Assembly (NCBI GenBank): GCA_964251385.1
Contig: CAXUJK010000001.1
Location: 1,116,001-1,180,000 of the forward strand
Source of the DNA: CADCVW01 sp964251385
Lineage (GTDB): Bacteria > Pseudomonadota > Alphaproteobacteria > Sphingomonadales > Sphingomonadaceae
DNA length: 64,000 nt
Direction of reading: 5' to 3'
Made by a program: the position numbers and the translations under genes. Below are positions 33,664 to 41,616 of this stretch, piece by piece (positions within the stretch are counted from its first letter, which is position 1; each line of letters starts with the position of its first letter). The notes beneath the pieces are model-generated. The model saw only the letters and a program-made list of their open reading frames with translations. It did no database searches and was not told the DNA's origin.

Positions 33664-34493
33664 GCAGAAGTCGCCAGCAGGTCGAACTCGACCGGATCGT
33701 GCGCGCAAAAGATGCGGACCTCGTCGGCATGGTCGATCGACAGGCGGCGCAGCTTTTTCTGGTTCTCCAGGCGTGCGGCGCGGTCGACTTCCATCATGCG
33801 CTGATACCCGCGCATTCCTGGCGGACAGGAATAGGTTTCCGACCCGATCTCGCCGCGATAGAAATAGGCATCGCTGGCGTAGAGCAGCCATCCATTCGCC
33901 TCCCGCACCGCGACGCCGCAATGGCCCCACGTATGCCCTTCCAGAGGCACCAGCAGGATCTCGGGCGGCAGACCCGCCAAGTCGCGCACCGCGTCGAACC
34001 CGAACCACCGCTCGCCGCCGCCGAACGGGTAGAGCTGCCATTGCACCCCCTCCCACTGGCCCGGCCGATACCGGCGCGTGCCCACGAACGCCCCGCCCTC
34101 GCCCGCGTCCGCGACTTCCTTTTCGCGTGCGGTCAGGTGAACGGTCGCATTCGGAAAATCCTGCAGCCCGCCCGCATGGTCGAAATCCAGATGCGTTACG
34201 ACGATGTGCCGCACGTCCTCCGACCGGAAACCCAGCGCGCGCACCTGCGCGATTGCGGTTTCGGCGCGGCGGAGCTGCAGGTTGTTGAGCTTGAGGAAGA
34301 ACTCGGACAACCGTTCATGCGGGTTCTCGACATCGCGCGTCCCGAGCCCCGTGTCGACGAGCACGAGCCCGTCGTTCGTCTCGATCAGGAGGCAGTGGCA
34401 GACGATGTGGCCGAGCGCGCTGTCGCTGGTGCCGTCGAACAATCGCCCACCCGCCGGGCAGCACGTCCCGCAATTGAGATGATGGATCTTCAT
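33660..34493 (-). CDS. MBL-fold lactonase-like hydrolase
   Basis: A 277-residue metallo-beta-lactamase-fold protein resembling the N-acyl-homoserine-lactonase branch. Motifs: GHIVCHCLLIETNDGLVLVD, DTGLGTRD, the metal site VVTHLDFDHAGGLQDFP (HxDxDH rather than the standard HxHxDH), LVPLEGHTWGHCGVAV, LLYASDAYF and the terminal CAHDPVEF. The substitution of the second histidine by aspartate is common in one lineage of these proteins, so activity need not be lost. It forms a two-gene antisense block with the small membrane gene between the radical SAM and UdgX genes. Confidence 0.88.
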   Translation of the reverse strand: MKIHHLNCGTCCPAGGRLFDGTSDSALGHIVCHCLLIETNDGLVLVDTGLGTRDVENPHERLSEFFLKLNNLQLRRAETAIAQVRALGFRSEDVRHIVVTHLDFDHAGGLQDFPNATVHLTAREKEVADAGEGGAFVGTRRYRPGQWEGVQWQLYPFGGGERWFGFDAVRDLAGLPPEILLVPLEGHTWGHCGVAVREANGWLLYASDAYFYRGEIGSETYSCPPGMRGYQRMMEVDRAARLENQKKLRRLSIDHADEVRIFCAHDPVEFDLLATSA

Positions 34494-34675
34494 CGCGCCG
34501 ACCCTCCGGCGAGAGGCAGCAGTCGCCGCCGCGTTCGCGCGTCGATCTCGCCCTGGGCGTTACGCGACACAAGCCACGTCAGCGCGGCGGCACCAACAAA
34601 GGCCACTGCGACCGCGCCGCCGGTTGCGGCCTTGCGCGGCGGCTTGCCGGCCTTGATGTTGCGAAGGTCGGCCAT
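34490..34675 (-). CDS. Small single-TM hypothetical protein
   Basis: A 61-residue protein: basic N-terminus (MADLRNIKAGKPPRKAATGG), one TM helix (AVAVAFVGAAALTWLVS) and a short charged tail (QGEIDARTRRRLLPLAG). The stop overlaps the start of the MBL lactonase-like gene by four bases, so the two are cotranscribed and coupled. GGGAAA lies upstream of ATG 34675. An upstream extension into the UdgX gene antisense exists but lacks the conserved-looking start. Function unknown. Confidence 0.65.
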   Translation of the reverse strand: MADLRNIKAGKPPRKAATGGAVAVAFVGAAALTWLVSRNAQGEIDARTRRRLLPLAGGSAR

Positions 34676-34738
34676 GTCCGTTTCCCGTGCTGATGCGACC
34701 AAACGGCAACCGGCATGCGGGTCGCGAGTTCCCTTCCC

Positions 34739-36220
34739 ATGCATCTAGCCGTCCTGAGCCACGAGGCCGATTTCGACGGCTGGCGCACCGCGGCGCGCGC
34801 GCTCGCCTCCGCGGGCATTCCGCCCGAGCAGGTCGCCTGGCAGGCGGGCGAGCAGGCGCAATCCCTGTTCGGGTCCGAACCCGTTCCGCCTACCCCGGCA
34901 AATGCCGCTTTTTCCGTACCGCGGCCCTTCCTCGACCTCGCGGAGAACGCGATCCAGCATTCCGATCCCGAACGCTTTTCGCTGCTCTACACGCTGCTCC
35001 TTCGCCTGCGCGCGCATCCCAAGGCGTTGGAGGACAAGGCCGACCCGATCCTGAATCGCGTCAACCTGATGGCCAAGGACGTGCACCGCGACGCGCACAA
35101 GATGCACGCGTTCGTGCGCTTCCGCGAAGTGGTCGACGAGGACATGACGCGCTACGTCGCGTGGTTCGAACCCGACCACCATATCGTTCGTGCGCAGGCG
35201 GGGTTCTTCTCGCGGCGGTTCGCCAACATGGACTGGACGATCCTGACGCCCGCCGTGTCGATGCATTGGGACACGGAACAGATCAGCTTTTTGCCGGGGG
35301 CCACGAAAGCCGATGCGCCGGACGGCGATCCGATCGAGGAGACGTGGAAGACCTACTACGCATCGATCTTCAATCCCGCTCGGGTCAAGATCAAGGCCAT
35401 GACCAAGGAGATGCCCAAGAAATACTGGAAAAACATGCCTGAAACCGCGTTGGTGGGGCATTTGATCGCAGGGGCGCAAGCACGGGAGTCGGCGATGGTC
35501 GAACGTTCGCAAGCCGAGCAGTTGGCGTTGATTCCGGAACGAGGCGCGGACCTCGCGATCGCGCAAGCGGGCCTGTTCGCTGCCACGGAGGTCGAGCATG
35601 CTCTGCAACCCGGCGGCAACCGCCTCGCCTCGTGGGAAGCGCTGCTGGCCGAGGCCAAGGCGTGCACGCGCTGTCACCTGTACGGCCCGGCCACGCAGAC
35701 CGTGTTCGGCGAAGGCCCGCTCGACGCGCCGCTCATGTTCGTGGGCGAACAGCCGGGCGACCAGGAGGACCTGGCGGGCAGGCCCTTCGTCGGCCCCGCG
35801 GGCCAGATGTTCAATCAGGCGCTGGGCGAAGCGGGGGTCGACCGCTCGAAGGCCTACGTCACGAATGCCGTGAAACATTTCAAGTTCGAACAACGCGGCA
35901 AGCGGCGCATCCACTCGAAACCCGAAGGTCCCGAGATCGAGGCGTGCAAATGGTGGATCGGTCAGGAACGCGCGTTGCTCGCCCCCAGGATCACCGTCGC
36001 GCTGGGTGCCACCGCGGCGCGCGCCCTGTTCGGTAAGATCATGACGATCGGCAAGTCGCGTGGGGCACCCCTGACGCTCGCCGACGGCGGCGAGTGCTGG
36101 ATCACCGTGCACCCGAGCTTCCTGCTGCGCATCCCCGAACCCGACCGCAAGGCGGAGGAATATGCCCGCTTCGTCGCCGACCTCAAGCTGATCGGCGAAC
36201 GCGTCGCGGCTTTGACCTAG
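34739..36220 (+). CDS. DUF4130/TIGR03915 fused to UdgX-type uracil-DNA glycosylase
   Basis: A 493-residue two-domain protein. Residues about 1-250 form the TIGR03915/DUF4130 domain (DFDGWRTAAR, AFVRFREV, WFEPDHHIV, DWTILTP). Residues about 295-493 form a family-4-like uracil-DNA glycosylase: GEQPGDQED at 336-344, the UdgX signature KRRIH at 388-392, HPS at 458-460, and cysteines 309, 312, 403 and 453 placed as 4Fe-4S ligands. In characterised UdgX the histidine of KRRIH bonds covalently to the abasic site made by uracil removal. ATG 34739 was chosen at the conserved N-terminus. Confidence 0.93.
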   Translation: MHLAVLSHEADFDGWRTAARALASAGIPPEQVAWQAGEQAQSLFGSEPVPPTPANAAFSVPRPFLDLAENAIQHSDPERFSLLYTLLLRLRAHPKALEDKADPILNRVNLMAKDVHRDAHKMHAFVRFREVVDEDMTRYVAWFEPDHHIVRAQAGFFSRRFANMDWTILTPAVSMHWDTEQISFLPGATKADAPDGDPIEETWKTYYASIFNPARVKIKAMTKEMPKKYWKNMPETALVGHLIAGAQARESAMVERSQAEQLALIPERGADLAIAQAGLFAATEVEHALQPGGNRLASWEALLAEAKACTRCHLYGPATQTVFGEGPLDAPLMFVGEQPGDQEDLAGRPFVGPAGQMFNQALGEAGVDRSKAYVTNAVKHFKFEQRGKRRIHSKPEGPEIEACKWWIGQERALLAPRITVALGATAARALFGKIMTIGKSRGAPLTLADGGECWITVHPSFLLRIPEPDRKAEEYARFVADLKLIGERVAALT

Positions 36221-38277
36221 AAGCGGGCTCGCACCGTCGCGCGCACGTTGCGGGGCGCGCCCGTGCTGATGTTGTTGTCGTTGTGCGCGGTCGGAAAATA
36301 CGTCTCGCCGAGCAGGTTTTCGATGTTGACCTGCGCTTCGACCCCGTCCGCGACCTGTACGAACAGCGCCCCGTCGACCCGCGTGTACGCAGGCAAAGCG
36401 ACCGCGTTCGACAGAGACGCGAACACGCGCGACTGGTGGTAGACGCCCAGGCCGACTCCGACGCGATCGATCGGGTCGTACCGCGTCCACAGCGACGCCT
36501 GGTGGCGTGGCACGAGCGGGACGGTCCGGCCCGCGGGCGTCGTTCCCGTGGTGCGGCGGATTTCCGCGTCCTGCAGCACATACCCTGCGTTGACGTTCCA
36601 GCGGCTCGTCAAACGTCCGGACGCGCCCAGCTCGATTCCCCGGCTGCGCTGTTCGCCCGTCAGCACGGTCTGCCCCGCGATCGCGCCGGGTGCGCGGCCG
36701 TTGGTCCGGTCGAGCCGGTACGCCGCCGCCGTCAGCAGCAGCCCATCGCGCGGTGCCCACTTGGCGCCGACCTCCAGATTGTCGAATTCCTCGGGCTCGA
36801 GCGCGGCGAGCGTCGGGTCCAATCCCAAGAACTGGTCGCCCGATTGCGGCAGGAACGACCGGCTGTAGCTGCCGTACAGCGACACCGCCGCCGTCGGCTT
36901 GAGCACCAGCCCCAGCCGCGGCGACCACAGGTCGTCGGTCCGCGCGAAGCTCTGCCCGTTGAGCCGATTGTCGACGCGCAGCGTGAAGCGGTCGTAACGC
37001 AGTCCCGCGACGACCTCGACCACGCGTCCGATCGAAATCTGATCCTGCGCATAGACCGCGAACACGTCCGCCTCGCTGCGCACGCGCCGATTGCTGGGGT
37101 CGTCTCGAAAGGTAATCGGCGGTACGATGAACGGATCGGCGAGCGCGACCGAGGTCCGCGGCCCGCCGGCGAAGAACCCGTTGATCCGGGCGTTGCGCGT
37201 GGACTGGTTGCCATACTCGAGCCCGCCGAGCAGAACGTGCCCGATCGGCCCCGTGTTCGTACGCCACACAAGATCGTTCTGCACGAACAGATTTTGTCGG
37301 GATGTCTCGTCGCGGTAAGCCTCGACGTCGACACGGCCGGCGACGACGGCGGTCGCCGCGAACGCGTTGGCGTAGGCCTTGTCGTAGTCCCCGAAAAGCA
37401 GCTTGCTCGTCAGGTTGAGGTTTTCCCCGAAATCGTGGCTGACGTCCGCGTGTACGACATGCGCGTCGAAGTCCGAGCGGTTGATCCCGCGCGCGCCGAA
37501 GAAGGTGTCGCGCGCGCCCGCCAGCGGCCGTCCGCCGGACGACGGGATCCCGCGATCGACGATGCGTTCGTCCTGCGCATACTCGTACGACAGGCCGACT
37601 CGGGTCGCCGGCCCCAAATCGATCCCGACCGTCGGGTTAATGGCAAATCGGTCGCCGCCGTAGACGTCGCGATGAGTGTCGAACCGTTCGTACACCGCGT
37701 TGACGCGCCCGGCGATTGCGCCACCCAGTGGCTGGTTGATGTCGGCCTCGACGAACCACGACCCGAAGCTGTCGACCGACGCCGCGCCGCCCGCGAACGC
37801 ATCGGCCACCGGCCGCTTGCTCACCCGGTTGACTACGCCGCCCCCGCCGCCGCGTCCGAAAATCATCGCGTTCGGGCCTTTCAGCACCTCGATCCGCGCG
37901 ACGTTGTACAAGCCGCGATAATATTGAACGTCGTCGCGCAAGCCGTCGACGAAGAAGTCCGCGGTGCTGCCGTTGCCGCGCAGCGTCACCTGATCGCGGT
38001 GCCCCTCCCCCTGCCCGATCAGCGCGCCGGGAACGTAGCGCAGGACGTCGCCGATCGAACGCAGGCCCGCGTCGTCGATCTGCTCGGCGGTGACGACGCT
38101 GACCGCCTGCGGGATGTTGCGCAGGTCGGTCGCGGTGCGGGTGGCGCTGGTCGTCGCCTTCGCCCCGTAGCCTTCGCGAACGCCGGTCACGACGATCGTC
38201 TGCACCTCGTCCTCGGCGGCCGCGACGGCAGGAGTCGACAGGCCAATACCTAAGGCGAGGAAGGGCAGTGCGCGCAC
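36217..38277 (-). CDS. TonB-dependent siderophore receptor
   Basis: Outer-membrane ferric-siderophore receptor, 686 residues. A signal (LALGIGLSTPAVAAA) precedes the TonB-box-like QTIVVTG, a plug domain (DLRNIPQAVSVVTAEQI, LRGNGSTADFFVDGLRD, EVLKGPNAMIFGRGGGGG, VNRVSKRP) and a 22-strand barrel ending ATVRARF with the terminal phenylalanine. Plug and barrel are full length. The GTG start at 38277 is the only one giving the signal peptide. A Fur-box-like site lies about 50 bases upstream, so repression by iron is expected. Confidence 0.93.
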   Translation of the reverse strand: MRALPFLALGIGLSTPAVAAAEDEVQTIVVTGVREGYGAKATTSATRTATDLRNIPQAVSVVTAEQIDDAGLRSIGDVLRYVPGALIGQGEGHRDQVTLRGNGSTADFFVDGLRDDVQYYRGLYNVARIEVLKGPNAMIFGRGGGGGVVNRVSKRPVADAFAGGAASVDSFGSWFVEADINQPLGGAIAGRVNAVYERFDTHRDVYGGDRFAINPTVGIDLGPATRVGLSYEYAQDERIVDRGIPSSGGRPLAGARDTFFGARGINRSDFDAHVVHADVSHDFGENLNLTSKLLFGDYDKAYANAFAATAVVAGRVDVEAYRDETSRQNLFVQNDLVWRTNTGPIGHVLLGGLEYGNQSTRNARINGFFAGGPRTSVALADPFIVPPITFRDDPSNRRVRSEADVFAVYAQDQISIGRVVEVVAGLRYDRFTLRVDNRLNGQSFARTDDLWSPRLGLVLKPTAAVSLYGSYSRSFLPQSGDQFLGLDPTLAALEPEEFDNLEVGAKWAPRDGLLLTAAAYRLDRTNGRAPGAIAGQTVLTGEQRSRGIELGASGRLTSRWNVNAGYVLQDAEIRRTTGTTPAGRTVPLVPRHQASLWTRYDPIDRVGVGLGVYHQSRVFASLSNAVALPAYTRVDGALFVQVADGVEAQVNIENLLGETYFPTAHNDNNISTGAPRNVRATVRARF

Positions 38278-38326
38278 GTGACGGTCATCCCGGCCCGGGA
38301 AGCGGGCCCGGCGTCACTAGCGCTAC

Positions 38327-38348
38327 TGATAATCATTCGCAATGAGAA
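38327..38348 (-). promoter_or_regulatory. Fur-box-like iron-response site
   Basis: TGATAATCATTCGCAATGAGAA resembles the Fur consensus of repeated GATAAT/ATTATC hexamers (written here as landmark TGATAATCATT and CAATGAGAA). It sits in the 110-base gap upstream of the siderophore receptor, the expected position for iron-dependent repression. The similarity is visual and not scored. Confidence 0.55.
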
Positions 38349-38387
38349 TGTTTCGCAATAGCAGAAATGATCCGCTCGCGCGTTCCG

Positions 38388-39125
38388 CTACGCTCCCAGT
38401 GCCGCCTTGATCTTGGGCTCCAGCGCCGACCACTGTACCGTGTTCTCGACGGGCTTGTCGTTGATCAGGAAGGTCGGCGTACCGTCGATCTTGTACTGCT
38501 TCCCCGCCGCCTGCGTCGCCTCCACCAGGCGATCGGTCGCGGCCTGATCGGTCAGGCATGCCTGGGCCTTGGCCTGGGGAACGCCGCGCATCCCGACGAA
38601 CCGGTCCAACTCCATGATCTGCGCCAGCTGCGCGAATTGTTGCGGCACGGGCAGCGCGTCCATCGTCTTGATCTGTGCAGGCGTCATCGTCTGCGCGCGT
38701 TTCACGAATGCATCCTGTTCGGTGTACAATTGCTCGGTCAGCTTGAAGAACGGCTGCGGCCCGCCGCACCGCGCGAGCAGCGAGACGACGATGTCGTACG
38801 GATCGCGCACGAAGTTCCGGAATTCGAAGCTCACGTCGCCCGACTTGATGTAGCTGTTCTCCAGCGGCGCGGACGCGTCCTTGGAGAAGTCGCGGCACAC
38901 GTGGCACGTCATCGACCCGAACTCGACGAGCTTAACCCGCGCATCGGGATTGCCCATGCGAAAACCGCCCTGCGGCGTTTCGACGACGGTCTGCGTCCAA
39001 TCCTTGGCACCCGGGGCCAGGCTGACGGCGGGCGTGGCGGCGTTGGTCGTGGCGACGTTGGCTGCGCCGTCGCCGCAACCGGCGAGGGCCAGCGCGGCGG
39101 TCGCCGTCAAAAGCATTTTCTTCAA
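38388..39125 (-). CDS. DsbA-family thioredoxin-domain lipoprotein
   Basis: A 245-residue periplasmic thiol oxidoreductase. The signal ends LALAGCG, so it is likely lipid-anchored. The thioredoxin fold follows with active site C-H-V-C in EFGSMTCHVCRDF, an inserted helical domain, and the cis-proline motif GTPTFLINDKPVE. This is the DsbA/BdbD-like type common in sphingomonads. TTG 39125 is preferred (GAGAG six bases upstream, adds two lysines to the n-region); ATG 39116 is the alternative. It lies one base after dciA and would be reoxidised by the DsbB at 27898. Confidence 0.88.
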   Translation of the reverse strand: MKKMLLTATAALALAGCGDGAANVATTNAATPAVSLAPGAKDWTQTVVETPQGGFRMGNPDARVKLVEFGSMTCHVCRDFSKDASAPLENSYIKSGDVSFEFRNFVRDPYDIVVSLLARCGGPQPFFKLTEQLYTEQDAFVKRAQTMTPAQIKTMDALPVPQQFAQLAQIMELDRFVGMRGVPQAKAQACLTDQAATDRLVEATQAAGKQYKIDGTPTFLINDKPVENTVQWSALEPKIKAALGA

Positions 39126-39126
39126 T

Positions 39127-39687
39127 TCAACTCTCCGACAATTTGCCCATCAGCGGGATGGACGCGAACGCGTTTAAGATCGGTGGACCGGCCGTGTCGT
39201 CAATCCCGCGCGCCAGGCCTTCGAGGCAGGCGCGCAGCTCCGGATCGGCGATCTGGCGCAACGATTCGCCCAGGTCGGCGGGGATAGGCCGCAACGACGG
39301 CGGGGCAGGTCGCTTGGCGGCGCGCGCGACGCTGCCCTGCCGGAAGCTGATGCGCGCGACCGCCTCGTATCCGAAGAAGCGGTTGACGCGCTCGACGATA
39401 ACGGGCGCGACGTGCTGCATCGTCGGGGCGTACGCGCCTTCGACGACGAGCGTCAGCACGCCGCTCGCTCGTCGCCCATGCGGAAAGCGGATCGATTCGG
39501 GCGCGCTCACGTCGGCGTAGCGCGCGCCGACGATTTCGCTCCAGCGGCTGACGACCGAGGACTGGATGAACCCGAATCGCCGCAGCGCAGCGCCGCCCGC
39601 CGCGGGCAGCATCGCGGACACGGCGCGCGCGGCTCCGCCGCGTGCACGCGCGTCGGGCTTGCCGCCCCTGATCCCCGCTTTGCTCAT
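39127..39687 (-). CDS. dciA: DciA-like DUF721 protein (helicase loader)
   Basis: DciA is the ancestral bacterial loader of the replicative helicase DnaB. The 186-residue product carries the DUF721 domain at about 35-115: FGFIQSSVVSRWSEIVGARYAD (short landmarks SRWSEIVG and YADVSAPESIRF), GVLTLVVEGAYAPTMQHV, VERVNRFFGYEAVARISF. A C-terminal linker and helical tail follow. It is the first gene of an operon with the DsbA-like lipoprotein and is divergent from mutY (27 bases apart), a frequent alphaproteobacterial arrangement. Confidence 0.88.
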   Translation of the reverse strand: MSKAGIRGGKPDARARGGAARAVSAMLPAAGGAALRRFGFIQSSVVSRWSEIVGARYADVSAPESIRFPHGRRASGVLTLVVEGAYAPTMQHVAPVIVERVNRFFGYEAVARISFRQGSVARAAKRPAPPSLRPIPADLGESLRQIADPELRACLEGLARGIDDTAGPPILNAFASIPLMGKLSES

Positions 39688-39714
39688 CGAAACGGGTCAT
39701 GCCATAGCCTCGGC

Positions 39715-40728
39715 ATGCTCGCCAGTGTCTCCGGCAAACCTTCGATCGCGCCTGCATTGCTCGCCTGGTACGACGCGGGGACGCGCGACCTGCCTTGGCG
39801 GAGCCGCACAAGGCGCGCGGACCCCTATCGGGTCTGGCTGTCCGAGATCATGCTCCAGCAGACCACGGTCGCCGCGGTCATCCCGTACTTCGACGCGTTC
39901 ACGGCCCGCTGGCCGACCGTCGATGCGCTCGCCGCGGCCGACGATGCGGCCGTTATGTCCGCCTGGGCAGGGCTCGGCTACTATGCCCGCGCGCGCAACC
40001 TGCTGGCGTGCGCGCGCATCGTCGTCGCCGACCATGGCGGTCGCTTTCCGGACAGCGAGGCGGCGTTGCGGAAACTTCCCGGCCTGGGCGCGTACACAGC
40101 CGCCGCCGTCGCCGCGATCGCTTTTGGCAAGCGCGCCGTTGTGATCGACGGCAACGTCGAACGCGTCGTCTCGCGCCTGTTCGCGGTTCGCCAGCCTCTG
40201 CCCGGCGCGCGCAAGATCATCGCGCTCCACGCCGACGGCCTCACCCCCGACGCCATCACCTCCGACGGGCGCCCCGGCGACTATGCGCAAGCGGCGATGG
40301 ACCTGGGCGCGACGATCTGCCGCCCGCGCGCACCTTTGTGCCTCGTCTGTCCGGTGTCGGACGCGTGCGCCGCCCGCGCGCTCGGCAATCCCGAAACCTT
40401 TCCCGTCAAGGCGATGAAGCCCGACCGCCCCGAACGCACCGCCGGAGTCTACGTACTAGAGCACGACGGACAGGTCCTGCTCGAACGCCGCCCGCCGTCC
40501 GGCCTGCTCGGCGGCATGACCGGCTTTCCCGACGCACCCCCCGCCTCCGCCGCCTGGACGCCGCGCGGCCGGGTTCGCCACGTCTTCACGCATTTCGGCC
40601 TGACGCTGGACGTGTTTCACGCGCGCGGCGGGGACAAGCCCGACGGCCTGTGGTGGCCCGTCGACGACCTTCCTCGCGCGGGCCTCCCCACGCTGTTCCG
40701 CAAGGTCGCGGACGCGGTGTACGGATGA
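39715..40728 (+). CDS. mutY: Adenine DNA glycosylase MutY
   Basis: Removes adenine mispaired with 8-oxoguanine. The 337-residue protein has the HhH-GPD fold with catalytic region LSEIMLQQTTVAAV, helix-hairpin-helix LPGLGAYTAAAVAAIAFG, IDGNVERVVSRLF, and the Fe-S loop CRPRAPLCLVCPVSDAC (C-x6-C-x2-C-x5-C). A C-terminal Nudix-like domain (GVYVLEHDGQVLLERRPP; FTHFGLTLDVF) recognises 8-oxoG. All key elements are intact. It overlaps nudC as ATGA and is divergent from dciA. Confidence 0.96.
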   Translation: MLASVSGKPSIAPALLAWYDAGTRDLPWRSRTRRADPYRVWLSEIMLQQTTVAAVIPYFDAFTARWPTVDALAAADDAAVMSAWAGLGYYARARNLLACARIVVADHGGRFPDSEAALRKLPGLGAYTAAAVAAIAFGKRAVVIDGNVERVVSRLFAVRQPLPGARKIIALHADGLTPDAITSDGRPGDYAQAAMDLGATICRPRAPLCLVCPVSDACAARALGNPETFPVKAMKPDRPERTAGVYVLEHDGQVLLERRPPSGLLGGMTGFPDAPPASAAWTPRGRVRHVFTHFGLTLDVFHARGGDKPDGLWWPVDDLPRAGLPTLFRKVADAVYG

Positions 40729-41606
40729 CCCCACCGTTCTTCGCGGGCCACTGGTTCGACCGCATGGATGCCGCACGGAACGACGTCGCGACGTTCGACA
40801 CGGCGCGCGCGCATCCCCAGGCTCGATCGCTGCGGCTGGCCGGCCTCGATCCCGATCTCGACGCGGACGGACGGCTGACGTTCGAACGCGTCGACGACGA
40901 CGCGCCGCTCGTCCTGATCGGATCGATCGACTCCGTCCCGACCTTTGCCCACCTTCCCGCCGCCCCGCTCGCGCCCGCCACCTCGGGCTCGGCCCGCGCG
41001 ATCTTCGCCCTGCTCGATCGGCTGCACCCGGCGGACGCCCCGATCTACGCCGCCGCGCGCTCCGTCATCGACTGGCACGCGCGCCACGGGTTCTGCGCCA
41101 AGTGCGGGTCAACGACCGCGATCGTCCGCGCAGGCTGGGGCCGTCATTGCGCCTCTTGCGGCACCGACCATTTTCCGAGAGTCGACCCGGTCGCGATCAT
41201 GCTCGCCGAGTCTCGAGATCGCGTCCTCGTCGGGCGGCAACCGCAATACCCACCCGGCCGCTATTCGGCATTGGCCGGCTTCATCGAACCGGGAGAGTCG
41301 ATCGAGGACGCGGTCGCGCGCGAGTTGTGGGAGGAGGCGGGCGTCCATGTTACCGCCGTTCGCTATCTGGCGAGCCAGCCCTGGCCGTTCCCCTCCTCGC
41401 TCATGATCGGCTGCATCGCCGCGGTGAGCGACGACGCGCTCACGATCGATCACACGGAGATCGAGGACGCGTTCTGGGTCGACGCACGCGAAGTCGCCGA
41501 CGCGCTCGCCGACGCGCGGGGCGCAAGGTTCATCGCGCCGCCGCCCTACGCGATCGCGCGCGATCTGCTCGAAGCCTGGGTTGCTACCGTTTCGCCTGCG
41601 TCCTAG
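40725..41606 (+). CDS. nudC: NAD+ diphosphatase NudC
   Basis: Nudix hydrolase that splits NADH/NAD+ and removes NAD caps from RNA. The 293-residue protein has an N-terminal domain, a zinc ribbon (FCAKCGS ... HCASCGTDHFPR), the Nudix box (GFIEPGESIEDAVARELWEE) and the diagnostic SQPWPFPSSLMIG. The SQPWPFP motif distinguishes NudC from other Nudix proteins. The overlap with mutY implies coexpression of two oxidised-nucleotide or DNA maintenance functions. Confidence 0.94.
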   Translation: MTPPFFAGHWFDRMDAARNDVATFDTARAHPQARSLRLAGLDPDLDADGRLTFERVDDDAPLVLIGSIDSVPTFAHLPAAPLAPATSGSARAIFALLDRLHPADAPIYAAARSVIDWHARHGFCAKCGSTTAIVRAGWGRHCASCGTDHFPRVDPVAIMLAESRDRVLVGRQPQYPPGRYSALAGFIEPGESIEDAVARELWEEAGVHVTAVRYLASQPWPFPSSLMIGCIAAVSDDALTIDHTEIEDAFWVDAREVADALADARGARFIAPPPYAIARDLLEAWVATVSPAS

Positions 41607-41616
41607 ATGACCGCGC

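Noticed and set aside
34745..37267. 840-codon minus-strand frame covering the UdgX gene and half the receptor
   Set aside because: It has no signal, motif or ribosome site and overlaps two genes of certain identity.
36094..38253. 719-codon open frame antisense to the siderophore receptor
   Set aside because: It mirrors the receptor exactly, is Arg/Asp/Val-rich without domain signatures, and long antisense frames are expected in GC-rich DNA.
38281..38320. GC-rich palindrome CCCGGCCCGGG...CGGGCCCGG before the receptor
   Set aside because: It may be a worn REP copy, but the arms are short and imperfect and it lacks the CGTCATCCCAGC core.
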